64,000 bases of DNA from Canna indica (GCA_034359265.1 CP136895.1:43604001-43668000); one strand, 5' to 3'; numbered from the stretch's first letter, positions 41,416 through 54,006 are shown. Numbers and translations: made by a program. Notes: generated by a model not told the origin, from the sequence alone.

Positions 41416-41631
41416 TGGCAACCGGCGGCGGAAGACGGAGGGATCGAGTGGGTTTATACCTTTTTTCATGTCGGAGTAAGAAAGCGCAAGAGCCTAAGGG
41501 GGGTCGCTGTTTGAAGATTAGGGATTCGACTTCAAGATTCGGGTCAAAGAGTTGATATCGAGAGCGGATTGGTGGGATTTGTACGGCTTCATCTGTTCCG
41601 TGGACAATGGATTTATTGGAGTGAAAAAAAT
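41416..41631 (-). promoter_or_regulatory. UBP8-like 5' flank (5' UTR and core promoter)
   Basis: 216 bp between the start codon and the foldback element. GC-richer than the surroundings; CAAT/TATA motifs are not distinct. Everything upstream is transposon DNA, so the promoter is either this short stretch or partly element-derived. Confidence 0.4.
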
Positions 41632-43226
41632 TTAATTAATTAATATATCTAATCTAAATTATGATTACTTTCATAAATTTAGTTTCAACTTTAAATTAAA
41701 TTAATTATATTTCAAATTATTAAATTGATATTAATTTTAGTATCACGTCATATGCTTGTCAATGCAACCGTGCTGACGTGGCATCTGACTTAGCAAATTA
41801 AAAAATATTTTTTATTATTTTGTGTCACGTTAACGTGTAATACAAATATTAGAATATTAAATAAATAGGAAAATCAATGTATCTATATCAAACTTTGGTC
41901 CTTATAATAAATTTATTCCAACATTTCATTTTTCTCCCCAATCTATCTCAAATTTTGGGATTGACAATAATCATAATCTTTGAAGACAAATGTTTTTTTT
42001 AAAATATATCAAAACTCTCACTTTATCCGATAATTTCGTATTCGATTTCACCAAATTCTTTTTCTTTTAAAAAAATTACACGAAAAATCTTTTAACACCT
42101 CGAGGAATCTCACGTCTAATTTCATCAAAATTAATTTATAGTCGTTATATATAAATTTCATTTAAGATTTTATATTATTTAAAAATAAAAATTTGTAGGA
42201 AAATAAAGAAATTTTACAAAGAAAATTAAATACTAAAATAAATTAAATACAATAATACATAATAATATTATTAGTAAAATATATTGATTTGATTCAAATT
42301 TTTATTTTTTTTAAATATTATAATCGAATTGAATAAAAAATTAATACAAAACTAAAAAAATCGAATTTAAAATGCCAAATTTGGTTAGACACTGAATAAA
42401 ATATAATCATAATATTAAATATTTAATAAATAATAATATAAGCAAAACGGTCTTCGTTTGAATAGAAATTTTGATTTTTTTTTATAAAATACAATAGCCA
42501 AATTCAGTAAAAAAAATAAAATAAAATTTTGGTAAATAATAATAGTATATAGAAAGTTATTGGTTTAATTTGGACATTTCTATTTTCTTTGAAATGTAAT
42601 AATATAATTTTAAAAAAAATTAATAAGAAAATTAAAATTTGAATGAAATTTTTTAAAACATAATTTCAATAAATAATTATAAAATTATTTTCAAAATTTT
42701 AAACTTTTAATAAATAATAAGAATATACGAAAAAGATAAGAATTGTATTTCAAGCTTTAATTTTTTTTATGTAATAATCAAATTTAATAAAAGAAAAAAT
42801 AGGAAGAAATGTAATTCAAAATTTTGGATTGATTATAATTATAATGTAATCTAAATTTTAATTCAATTTCAAATGAGATAATTGGTGTTAATTCCAAACT
42901 TTGGGATAGATTAGGAAAAAATATTAATGGTTGTGATAGATTTATTAGAAGGGCCAAAGTTTGGGATATATACATTAATTTTCCTTATTTATATAATATT
43001 ATAATATTTTTTATTATATGCTGACGTGTCACAAGTGATAATAAAAAATATTTTTTGATTCACTGAGTCAGATGTCACGTCAGCACCTAACGATTACATT
43101 GATGGGCATTTGACGTCGGGCTAGAATTGATATCAATTTGATAATTTGTGATGTAATTAATACAAATTAAAGATTGAGTTAGATTTGTGAAAAGAGTCAT
43201 AGCGTGAGCTAGATACATTAATTAAC
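41632..43226. mobile_element. Foldback element, ~1.6 kb, ~350-bp inverted arms
   Basis: Left arm (about 41632-41990) and right arm (about 42860-43226) are diverged inverted repeats. Shared blocks include GCTGACGTGGCATCTGACT / its complement AGTCAGATGTCACGTCAGC and CAAACTTTGG(T/C)CC. The middle is very AT-rich and noncoding. No target duplication could be fixed. Possibly a MULE-type foldback. Confidence 0.7.
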
Positions 43227-43494
43227 CAAAAAATAATAATAATTTCGTCTTTGTTGTATGATATAATAATAATAATTCATATAACAAATATTTGTATTTA
43301 CTATTGCCCAATTTTAAAAGCATGAAATATTTGTCCTCCTCTTTTCACACTTACAAAACTCCTATTGGAATATTTTCGTTTTTATTTTTATTTTTTAAAA
43401 AATAAAATATTGTTGATAGTTTTTGATTTTTTGAAAACACATTTGATTAATAAAATAATATCATTTTCATTGTGATGAAAGCAATAAAATCAAT
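43227..43494. other. AT-rich spacer between foldback elements
   Basis: No feature recognised. Confidence 0.5.
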
Positions 43495-44076
43495 GGTTAA
43501 TTACATGGTATATCCCTAACTTTGGGTGTTTCCTTAATTATGACCCGATTTTTTATTTGAGTCAATTCTATATTTCAACTTTAATTTTGTTTCAATTTCT
43601 ATCCCAACGTTAACCATATGTTATTTCCATTGTTTCAAAACTAACATGGCAGTGCTCATCTGTATCAAAAATAATTAAAAATACTCTATATGTCACGTCA
43701 GCAATACTTATTAGTTTATATGATTAATTATTATATTCAAGTGCTGATGTGAATTAAAAATAATCCACGTCAGCAATTGTAGTCAAACGGAAGCTAGGCT
43801 GACGTGGATTAAAAAATAATCCACGTCAGCACTTAAAAATAAACTAACCCTATAAACTAATAAGTATTGCTGACGTGGTATACAGGGTATTTTTAATTAT
43901 TTTTGATACAGATCGGTACTGTCATGTCGGCGCTAAAACGGTGGAAATAACAAATGGTTAATGTCGGGATAGAAATTGATACAAAATTAAAGTTGAAGTA
44001 TAGAGTTGATTCAAATAAAAAGTTGGATCATAATTGGGAAAACACTCAAAGTTGGAGATATACCATGTAATTAACC
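43495..44076. mobile_element. Foldback element, 582 bp, nearly all inverted repeat
   Basis: GGTTAATTACATGG starts it and its exact complement ends it. The arms (~250 bp) pair almost throughout, for example ATACTTATTAGTTTAT with ATAAACTAATAAGTAT. The centre is made of four copies of the CCACGTCAGCA / TGCTGACGTGG type motif. Noncoding. Confidence 0.8.
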
Positions 44077-44728
44077 CTAATTAATGAAAATGTATTTTCG
44101 GGATCAGGAAAAACACCATTCAAATTGGGTGGAATTGCGAAAATATCATCGCAATTTTACCCGCAAAATTCGATGTTGCTTGTTTCATGAAAATGAAAAT
44201 GTGTTTTCGTGAAATCGTTTCTGTTCCTGCCTGAGGACCGGAGTAGTCTGATCGGGCTCGGTGTCTCTCCTAGTCAGGTGCAACGCCGATGGGGGGACTT
44301 GCAAAAGACACTCTGATGCTCAAGTTAGTGGAACTCCAAGATGAAGGTAATAGAATATGGAACTTATGTTACATGAGGCTTGTTGTGTTTTTATTTATTT
44401 CATGTGGAGGTGATAACGTCGCCTGATAATCCTGCGGAGATATTGTTCAGAATGGGTCGAGACTGATCCCGAAGATGGCAGACCTGTGCTAGCATATCCA
44501 TCGTGATAAGGAAGGACGTGGATGTCCATTTATAGTCGGGTGGAACCCCTAAGCAGGATCGTTTGGTTTTGCTCGAGTTGGGTTGTGGGGGCGCCACCAA
44601 GTCTAATCCAACCGGGCCCAATAGTTCTAGTCCAATCCACAGTCCTCGAGCTCAGTCGAAGTCTCGAGGACTGCATGTCAAGCTCTTAAGTTGGATTAAC
44701 TCCGTGTCTCTGGTCCCTCTATAATTAT

Positions 44729-45524
44729 GGGGAGCTTTTGGAAATATTTGGCATGTTGTGTTCAGTTGTTGTAAAGGCTAAGTTGTATTGGGTGGCCCTT
44801 GAGACCGAGCTGAAATAGGTGGTCGTGAAGGTCGAACTGAAACGGGCAATCGCGAAGGCTGTGTCGAAGTGGACGACCATGGAGGCTGAGTTGGAGTGAG
44901 TGGCCGTAGAGGCCGAACTGAAATGGTCGACCGCAAAGGCCATGTCAAAGTGGACGACCATGAAGGCCGAACTGGAGCGAGTGGCCGTGGGGGCCGAACT
45001 AGTGCAAGCGGTTGTAGAAGCCGAGTTGGAGTAGGTGGTCGTGGAGGCTGCACACCATCTTTGGTTAGCATGTATATAGCAACCTTGTCTTATCCTGGAG
45101 TGAATTTAATTTGCATATCTTTCTCGTGGGAGCTTCTGGAAATATTTGGCATGTTGTGTTCAGCTGTTGTAAAGGCTAAGTTGTATTGGGTGGCCCTTGA
45201 GACCGAGCTGAAATAGGTGGCTGTGAAGGTCGAACTGAAACGGGCGGTCGCGAAGGCTGTGTCGAAGTGGATGACCATGGAGGCTGAGTTGGAGTGAGTG
45301 GCCGTAGAGGCCAAACTGAAATGGTCGACCACAAAGGCCATGTCAAAGTGGACGGCCATGGAGGCCGAACTGGAGCGAGTGGCCGTGGGGGCCGAACTAG
45401 AGAGAGCGATTGTAGAAGCCGAGTTGGAGTAGGTGGTCGTGGAGGCTGCACACCATCTTTGGTTAGCATGTATATATCAACCTTGTCTTATCCTGGATTG
45501 AATTTAATTTGCATATCTTTCTCG
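44729..45524 (+). repeat. 398-bp direct tandem duplication (antisense-type coiled-coil ORF remnant)
   Basis: GGGAGCTT(T/C)TGGAAATATT begins at about 44729 and 45127. Units are ~95% identical. On + each encodes repetitive SKWTTMEAELE / VAVEAELK-like coiled coil interrupted by TAG stops. The same coil type closes the related ORF scrap at 3764-3895. Confidence 0.85.
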
Positions 45525-47325
45525 TGTTATTCATGTGTCTTCTTCTACGCCTAGTATGATGCCTTAGTGGGGGGGTTCTTTTCCCTCGCGGTGCCTCCTG
45601 ATCTTATTTTTTTGGTTTAAGAGATGATCATGGTGAAGAAGGCCCTGGTACGTGCTTTGTTGCTTTCTAGGGGGCCGTCGCCCTGGTGTTTGTTTGAATA
45701 GCCTAGATTTGTCTTTAGCGTGATTGTTGGTCGTCCAATAAGGGGTTTATCACCCCTATGACTATGAGGCATTTGTTTCTTTTATGTTTCCAAGCGGAGC
45801 CGCTTGGTTTGGCTTCAGTCAGGTTTGCCCAGGTGAAGCCCCTGGGCAGAGCCATCTAGTTCGGCTCGAATTGGGTCGTGGGGCGCTGCTGTATCTAATT
45901 CGACCGAGCCAATAATTCTAGTTGTCCCCAAGCTCGATCGGAAATTGGAGGTGATGTCGGCGTACAATCTTCGGTTGTCACGTGCAAGATACAAAGCTTT
46001 TTATGCGACTCTTCGTTATCCGGGCTGGATGCGATATTTACATGGAAGATGAGGGTGCTCTTTCGGATGTTTGCCTCTTGTAAGGTAGATATATCTTGCC
46101 AGGAAAGTAAAAGAGTCGATATGTGGTTTTCGAGGCATTTGAACTCCAGCTGTGAACTGATGGGACTTGTTCCACCAGTGAAGGAATGAAAATTGCCCAT
46201 CTGAGTGTCAGCTTTTTGTTTTTAGGTCTTATAAATAGCCCCTTCATGTTGCATATTTTGAACAACATGGAGTGGGAGGTTTCGAGGATCATCGTGCCTC
46301 CCAGGGCCATTTTTGTCTTGTTGGCGAATGGTTCGCTAATCGCCGTGGGTTTGTACCATTTGGCTTGAGAAGAGGGTAGATAGTGAGAGGCTCGTTGTAA
46401 GTTTGCATTGTCGAGCTTATGTCAGGGGCGCTTCCTTTGCTGCTTACTCAAGGAAGGCGATGTACAGATGTGTGGGTAGCCTTCCTGTCTGCTAGAAGCT
46501 TATCCGCAGTTTTGTGTCCCTTTGACAATCAGAACTGGGTAGGTTCGTGCTGCTAGGGCTTCCATAATTTTTTTGCGGCTTGCAGGAGGTTTGACTAAGT
46601 GTGCACATGGAGTTAACTCCTAGTAGCAATTCCTAGAGACTAGGGAATTCCAAAGGCATGACTTGGTTTGATGCTGGTAATAGCACCTTGGTCGGAATGC
46701 TCTTCAAACCACTTCGTTGATGTATCTTTGTAATTTGTCTTTTTGCTTGTAGACTGCCCTTTGTGCTTTTGTAAGTTTACATATCCCCGTATGGGTTTCT
46801 TGTGAATAAAGAGGATTGGGTTTCCTGCTTTTATCATTTCTATGTTTAGTCAAATTTACTCGGCTACTTAATTGCTGTGAATTTGTTGAGCGATTGTGAA
46901 TAATGGGGCCAAGTTTGCAAAAGGTTCGGAGATCGGAGGTGGTGGCTTTGAGCCAAGGATGGCACTCGAGGGTTCAAGCCGAGCTCGTCGAGGAGCGTAA
47001 GGCAGGACTGCGCGCGAGGAGTCGAGTAAGGGCTCTAAGGCCAGTAGTAGTAGTGTGATAGCCAACGAGCCCCAAGTTGGTGAAAACCAAGTCCTCATCA
47101 TGTAAGAGAGTTAAGGCCGGAAGTAGTGGCTCTGAGGGTCAAGGACTGCTCTTGGGGGTTCAAGCCAAGCTCATCGAGGAGCGTAAGGTATGACTACACG
47201 AGTCAAGTAAGGGCTCTAAGGTCGAAAGTAATGGCATGATAGCCAACGAACCAAGCTGGTGAAAATCGAGTCCTGGTCGTGTAGGGGCGCTGAGGCTGAA
47301 AGTAGTGGCTCTCGGGGTCGAAGAC
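45525..47325. other. Noncoding interior of the gypsy element
   Basis: No recognised domain. 45540-45700 resembles 3920-4080. 46900-47325 begins degenerate versions of the downstream repeat (AGTAGTGGCTCT). Confidence 0.5.
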
Positions 47326-48000
47326 TAGACTCGGTGAAAATTGAGCTCTCGAGAAGTGCGATTGAGGTCATGTTGCTCATTCGAAGGGTGTCGAGCTAAT
47401 CCAGAGGTCGCATTTAGGATCGAGGACCAGACTCGGAGAAAACCGAGCTCGCGAGAAGCGCGCTTGGGGTCATGTTGCTCATTCGGAACGTGTCGGACTA
47501 AGCCAGAGGTCGCATTTAGGGCCGAGGACGAGACTCGGTGAAAACTGAGCTCACGAGAAGTACGCTTGGAGTTATGTTGCTCCTTCAGAGCGTGTCGGGC
47601 TGAGCCGGATATTGCATTTAAAGCCAAGGACCAGACTCGGTGAAAACTGAGCTCACGAGAAGTGCTCTTGGGAACATGTTGCTCATTCAGAGCATGTCAG
47701 GCAGAGGCAGAGGCTGCATTTACGGCCGAGGACCAGACTCGGTGAAAATCGAGCTCGCGAGAAGCACGCTTAGGGTTATGTTTCTCATTCGAAGTGTATT
47801 GGGCTGAGCCGAAGGTCGCATTTAAGGCCAAGGACTAGACTCGGTGAAAACCAAGCTTGCTAGAAGCACGCTTGGGATCATGTTGCTCATTTGGAGCGTG
47901 TCAGGCTGAGGCTGAGGCCGCATTTAGGGCTGAGGAACAGACTCGGTGAAAATTGAGCTTGTGAGAAGCGCGCTTGGGGTCATCGGGGGCGTGGGAGCCC
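47326..48000. repeat. ~102-bp tandem array, 6-7 units
   Basis: GACTCGG(T/A)GAAAA recurs at about 47328, 47428, 47531, 47632, 47735, 47837 and 47939. Each unit also carries CATGTTGCTCATTC and GGTCGCATTTA. Short translated frames (ARHALKEQHNSKRTSRE-like) are by-products of the period being a multiple of three. Confidence 0.9.
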
Positions 48001-48344
48001 ATAATAGGCACCGAGGCCGGCAAGCCAAACTAGTGTAAATCGAATTCTGGTCGTTGAGTGGAGCACTGGGCTCTGAGGCCGAAAGCAATTGGCTCTGAAG
48101 GCGAAGAACCACACTCGGGGGGTTCAGGCCGAACTCGTGTGCGAGGATTCAAGTAGGTTTCAAATAATAGAATATTCATGAAAGCGGCAAGATGGCCGTA
48201 GAGTTCCCTGGGCATACATAGAGAGAAAGATGTAAGGAATGCAATTTTATTAAGTAAAAAAAAAGAAATTGTGCGTACAGAAAAATGCTCGATCTGAGCT
48301 TTATTTGTGCATGTTGTGACGATTTGATCATGACTTGAGTTCTT

Positions 48345-48620
48345 TTAAGGATTGTCTGGGCTATTTTCGCATGTCTTGTCCCGAGTTTGGCTCGAGAATC
48401 CTCGCCGGCTATTTGCCTTCGATTGTGGGGAGTGCTTGTGGGCCATTAGGCTCTTTCTTAAGTCAATCCTTTCTCCCGAGAAGCCTACCAAGTCTCCTTT
48501 GCATGGGGTGAGTGAGGCTTCTGTTAATTGTATTTTCTCAAAGGTAGAGTAGGAAAGGATGTCAGCAGAGCTGCCTTGGTCGACTAGAACCTTTTTGATG
48601 ATAAAGTTTCCTGCAATCAC
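48345..48620 (-). pseudogene. Gypsy aspartic-protease start
   Basis: On - the frame reads KKVLVDQGSSADILSYSTF and later LVGFSGE, typical of the Tat-type retropepsin (DxGSSADIL in place of DTG). The frame becomes non-homologous before RT, showing internal deletion. Confidence 0.65.
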
Positions 48621-48680
48621 GGAGATGACGACTGGGTCGTGTAGGTTTTGATCAGTTCCGTGAAAATTAGATTCATAGAA

Positions 48681-49990
48681 CTATGTTATCGGGGTTTGGG
48701 AGATGGGCCGATGTGGGCGAGTGGCATTGTCGATCACCATGATTGCTCGGAGAGATCTCTTTCTGGCCGAGCTTATTTCTATGCCTCTTGCAAATTCGTC
48801 GTTGATGTAGTCGATAACTCCTCGGAGCTCGTTTCCCGAGTGATCAACTCGGCTATTCTCCCTATGACCCGAGTGTGGATTTGGAGGTGTTCGGCTTCGT
48901 CGCCGAGAGTCACGGCTCCTGCTCCAACCTTGTTCTCTTTGGCGGTAGATGTATTTGTCTAGGTGTCTTGCACGAACCAAATCTTCAAGTTGGTCAACGA
49001 GTACTACACAATCATCAGTGGTGTGTCCATAGGTGTCATGGAAGATGCACTTCTTGCTCATATCTGCGTTGGGTGGTAGCTTTTGCTTTCCCGCGTTGGC
49101 GGGGTGCCTGATAAGCTTAAGGTGGTAGATACCGTGAAGGATGGTTTCCTTCCTAATATTGAAAAGAGTGTACCTTTCAAACCGGGCATTTGGGCGAGGT
49201 GGTGACCTTGGCCCTCTGCCATTGTTCTGCTTGTGGCGGTTGCGGTTTTCATTTTTTCTGTCCACCTTTTTGGATTTCTTATCTTCAACGGTGGCTTTGA
49301 GATTATGCAAATAGGCCATTTTAGCTTCTCAGAGTTCTTCCATCTTTATGAAGCTAGCGACTTTCTCCTGAAACTCGGCCATGTCCTTGGGCTCCGTCAA
49401 GGCGATCTGGTCGGCAAAGTAACCTGGTTTTAGCCCGAGTTTGATGGAGTAGAATTTGACTCGAGGGTCGAAGTTGTGGATTTTGGCTGCTATGGCTTGG
49501 AACCTGCATATGTATTCCCTTAGGGACTCATTTTGCCCCTACCTGACATAGTGGAGGGCGTCCTCCGTTTTGTGGTAGACCTGTGGTGTGGTAAACCGGT
49601 TGAGGAAGACGCGAGAGAGGTCCTCGAAAGAATGAATAGACCTCGATTTTAGGGACGCAAACCATAACAAAGCAGTTTTTCCCAAAAAAGTTGGAAAAGC
49701 TCTATAGAGTGCGGGGTTGGTTGCTCCGTGGTAGAGCATCATGGTCATGAACGTCGTTAGGTGAAGCGTAGTGTCGCTCGTACCATCGTAGGACGTTAGA
49801 GTGGTAGGCAACTTATTCTTCGATGGGAGGCAAGTTGCCATTATGTGTTCGGCGAAAGGTCTGAGGATTGGAGACCTCGTCGCAAATGATGAAAACCGGT
49901 CTCCTCCTTTATGAGTGATTGTTTTCCTCGTGCTTTGAGCGGCAGTGTTCATGGTCAGTCGGGAGTTATTCCCGGGATCATGTCACCATC
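48681..49990 (-). pseudogene. Gypsy gag with zinc-knuckle-like motif
   Basis: 49952-49540 on - carries the retrotransposon gag domain (AFPTFLGKTALLWFASL, HSFEDLSRVFLNRF). A TAG after HYVR at about 49538 interrupts it; the + copy at 62500 has glutamine there. The frame then continues (GQNESLREY, DQIALTEPKDMAEFQEK). 49319-48681 holds a basic region and DMSKKCIFHDTYGHTTDDC, the variant knuckle. Structural capsid-like protein of the element; interrupted. Confidence 0.75.
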
Positions 49991-50711
49991 TCGACCTAGG
50001 CTGCTAACCGTTGGTTCTTCACTTCCAAATCGTTTATCCGACGTTGGGGCTCTTTAGGGGGAGGATGGATTGATGCCAAAGCGTCACTCCTCGTTGTTTA
50101 GTATCACTAGGTTGCGGTCGATCCTCGCCATCGGGTCATTGTCGTTGGCATGCGGCGGCGGTCGCTTGGCTCTGGTTTCCAACCATTATGGGGGAGGTAA
50201 GCTTTACTCGGCCCCACGGTGGGCACCAAATGTTCCTGCCTAAGGATTGAAGTAGTCTGGTCTAGCTCGTTGTCTCTCTTGGTCAGGTGCAACACCGACG
50301 GGGGTGGGGGGACCTACAAAAGACACTCTGACGCTCAAGTTAGAGGGACTCCAAGATCTAGGTAATAAAATATAGAACTTAGGTTACTTGAGGCATGTCG
50401 TGTCTATATTTATTGCAGGTGGAGGTGATAATGCTGCCCAATAATCTCGCAGAGATATTGCTCAGAATGGGTCAAGGCTGATCCGTAGATGGCGGGCCTG
50501 TGATAGTGTATCTCTCGTGATAAGAAAGGACGTGGATGTCCATGTATAGCCGGGTGGAGCCCCCAGGCGGAGCTGTTCGATCTAGCTCAGGTTAGGAGTA
50601 TGACCGGGTGGAACCCCTGAGCGGAGCCATTTGGTTTGGCTTGAGTTGGGTTGTGGGGTGTTGCTGGGTCTATTCTGACCGAGCCGAATAGTTCTAGTCC
50701 AGTCCAGTTTC

Positions 50712-51075
50712 CAAACACATTTTCGTGATTTGGATGAAAATGAAAATGAAGCCATAAACGACTTCGTTTTCAATTCTAGACATGCACCAATTTTACGAGC
50801 ATTAAAATCTATATGGTTCAGAAACTAAACCAAAATGAGAATAAAAATTAATTATTGAATTAATATTTCCTCTAAAAGTTACACTATGCTTTATTTTATA
50901 TTTTTGATATCATTTGACGGGTCCGTAGCATGAGATTTCACCATCTCTTCTACTTTTTGCTTTAATCCAAGAATGACACTAGAGTCGGTTGTGTCTACAC
51001 CCCTAGACTTTGGAGTTTGGAAGCATAGGGTGTGCGTCTTGGGGGGGGGGGGGGGGCTGCAAAAGATACTCCGAC
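50712..51075. other. Flank with copia leader scrap and G16 run
   Basis: 50934-51000 is the complement of the copia leader seen at 9540-9610 (GAGATTTCACCATCTCT, ACACTAGAGTCGG). 51041-51056 is a run of 16 G. 51057-51080 is gypsy LTR sequence (TGCAAAAGATACTCCGACGC), the target of LTR D. Confidence 0.6.
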
Positions 51076-51080
51076 GCTAA

Positions 51081-54006
51081 TGTTGGTGAAATGGCCTACA
51101 CTAGAGGGAGAGTGAATAGTGTGTTTACTAATCTTTTCGCATAATTTCGGTTTTAAATGATTCTTAATTACTTAGGCTAAGCACGATATTAATAGCAAGA
51201 AGAAGCAATAAATATGAAACAATTCAACACATAAAGTATCAATGCTAACAAATAAATTTATAGTGGTTCGTCCTCAATGCTTAGGATTTCCAAACTAGTT
51301 TAACTAGATTAATTAGTTTTCTTTACAATGTGGAATTTACACCGAAAAGTCTACGCTCTCAAACCGAAGGCACTTCCACACCCGGAAGTATCTCGCCTTC
51401 TTACCGAGAGCACTCTCCCACCTCAACCTAAGAACAACTCAACTAATCCTAGTAAACTATATTTACACCGATGGAATTAAGCCTCAAACACCAAGGCTAC
51501 CACTCAACTTCAAAACCTACACTCTAGGTCTTACACAAACTCAAATACAATGAAATAAACCACAAAAATATAAGTATATGGAGCAAATAAACAATACAAC
51601 TTATACTTAACTCCAAACATGAGTCCTAGTTCCTCTTGATGCCTCAATGATAAATCAATCAAATCTTGAAGACAAGATAAAGGAGTTGAGAGATCAAACT
51701 AGGGTTTCTCCAAGTAATGGCTCAATAAAAGCTTGGGAATGATAAAAAAATGGCTCAATGGAGTGCAGGAGTGATCAAAGGAGAATAAAGGAAGGCTGGG
51801 ACATCAATATTTATAGAGCCATGCAGTGAACCATTACTCAACGGCTCGAAATAGAGCTATTTCCGTTGTCTGATCGCTGGTCCAGTCGAAGGCCAATTGA
51901 CTGACCGAGCGACCGCCTCAGTGCTTGGAGCCCTCTATGCATTCTGGGCTCCTTTCAGTCGACTGGCCTATCGACTAGCCGTAGAGTACCGATACTCTAC
52001 ATATTATACTTGTACTCTACACTGAGTTTCAACCAGTTTCTTTCTTTAGTTCAGGTTTCAGATTACATATTTGATTCTTTAGGGGTCTTTGCATCATAAT
52101 GAGGATTTTACACTTTATCTAGACACCCTAAACCTATATTCTATCTGTTGGGTGAAATGACACACTAGAGGGAGGTGAATAGTGTATTAACTAAATCTAT
52201 TTGCCTAATTTCGGTTTTAATCGTTATCTTAAACTACTTAGACAATTTATAATTCGATGACTAAATGCGGAAGCAATAATAATAATGCAATCAATACAAA
52301 TAATATTTCAATGCTAACACAGAGATTTATAGTGGTTCGGCCCCAATGCCTACTCCACTACCTAAGCACCCCGCTTAGGATTTCCAAGCTAGTTTTACTA
52401 GATTATCTTGTTTCCTTTACAACGAGGACGTTTTCACCGGAGAGTCTCCGCTCTCACACCAAAGGCACTTCCACACCCGGAAGTCTCCGCCTTCCTACCG
52501 AGAGCACTCTCCCACCTCAATCATAAGGACAACAAGAACTAATCCTAGTAAACTACGTTTACACAAGTGGCTTTACACTTTCTACACCAAGGATACAACT
52601 CAATTAGTCAATTACAAGACCTAACACTAGGTCTTCTTACACGTTCAAATACAATGAAATAAATCACAAAAATACACAAGTAATGGAGCAAATACATAAT
52701 ATAACAAATACTTAGCTCCAAACACGAGTCCTAGTTCCTCTTGATGCCTCAATGATGAATCGTTCAAAGTTTGAAGGCAAGATCAAGGATGTATCTTGGA
52801 AACTAGGGTTATCAAGAAGATTGCTCAAGAAATGCTTTAGAATGATCAAGAATTGGCTCAATAGAGGCTTGGATCAATTGTTAAGAAGACTTAAAGAAGA
52901 TAGGTGAAGGGTATTTATAACCCCTCAAGAGAACAACTGCTCGGTCGACCGATCCAGTCGACCGATCGGTCGACCGAAGCAGCTACTGCCAATTTTTAGC
53001 CTCTGTCGGTCGATTGACAGGTCGACCAAAGTAGCCTTCTGCCGCTTTCTGGCAATCTTCGGTCGACCGAATTGGCTACTGCCTATTTTTAACACTATTC
53101 GGTCGACCCACTGGTCGACCAAAAACTGGGCAGACTGCTAGTTTGTTTGGTTTTCTTTGCTTGTTTGGGTTTCGTCTTTGCTAAGTCTACTTATATATCA
53201 TTTATTAACTAAGTTAATAACTTTAAAACATAAATGTTAGGTAAGGATTACCTCCATTTGAATTCAATAAAAATATCTAAAAAATCAAAATCTTTAAGAA
53301 TCAAAATCTAGTTTTTGGGGTCTAGTATAAATTTTTTGAAAACGAAAATTTTCTAATTTTTCGAGTCAAGAATGGATAGGCTAAAGGCTTCCAAAAATTC
53401 CTAAAAAATACATCGTTATCTAATTTTAACCCAAGGAGCAATTACCACCATTTTTTATGTCAAGAAAGTATCTAGGTCATATAGCCCTCCAAGGAGCCCC
53501 CTAGGTTATTTCAGGACGGTTTCCGAGTTTTCATGTTTTGGGATTCGAGGATGGTTTTTGGGTTCTTATGCATCATCATGAGGATATTACAATATAGACT
53601 AGACACCCTAAACCTATACTCTATCTTCCCGACGAATCCGAGTGCGTCGACTAACGTCCTTCCGATTTCCTGATTTCTTTGATATTTCTGATCGAGGACA
53701 TTGTGCGCTAACTAATATGAAACTTGAAAGTATTTCTCAATTAAATCATTTGTTCCATGTTTGTTATCATCAAAACTGAGATTAAGACCAAGGTTGAAAA
53801 CCTTAAGCCAACACTATCTTCCCGATGAATCCGAGCGCGTCGACCAACGTCCTTTCGATTTTTCAATTTCTTTGATATTTTCGATCGTGGACGTCGTGCG
53901 CTAACCGATATGGAACTTGAAAATAATTCTTCATGAAATCATTAGTTCCATGTTTGTTATCATTAAAATCGAGATTAAGACCATGGTCGAAAACCTTAGG
54001 CCAACA
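51081..54006 (-). mobile_element. Solo copia LTR D, split by LTR E, TSD GCTAA
   Basis: TGTTGG at 51081 and CCAACA at 54001-54006, flanked by GCTAA (51076-51080, 54007-54011). The LTR is 51081-52145 plus 53819-54006, 1253 bp without the insertion. It was inserted in a gypsy LTR fragment, whose sequence continues across the site. Confidence 0.85.
52146..53813 (-). mobile_element. Solo copia LTR E nested in LTR D, TSD CTATC
   Basis: TGTTGG to CCAACA, flanked by CTATC at 52141-52145 and 53814-53818. At 1668 bp it is the longest of the family; part of the excess is a stretch at about 53180-53600 not found in A or B. The TATA box (TATTTATAACCCC, - strand) is near 52912 and a four-unit palindromic minisatellite at about 52940-53125. 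Confidence 0.9.

Larger units (their letters stand above)
44222..50706 (-). mobile_element. Tat-like Ty3/gypsy element with both LTRs, TSD GTTTC, no RT/integrase
   Basis: LTRs 44222-44639 (418 bp) and 50229-50706 (478 bp) share TGTTCCTGCC... and ...CTAGTCCA(A/G)TCCA. GTTTC flanks both sides (44217-44221, 50707-50711). The primer site on - (TTTGGTGCCCACCGTGGGGC, just left of 50229) shows transcription on -. Inside on -: gag, a protease start, a 102-bp repeat array; on +, near the 3' LTR, a decayed coiled-coil ORF. RT, RNase H and integrase are absent, so it depends on a partner element. The right LTR has an internal ~60-bp duplication that explains its greater length. Confidence 0.85.

Noticed and set aside
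47325..47627. 100-codon repetitive ORF on -
   Set aside because: Result of the 102-bp tandem array with a period divisible by three; no start context or homology.
49200..49433. + strand ORFs opposite the gypsy gag
   Set aside because: Shadows of the real - strand gag and knuckle frame.
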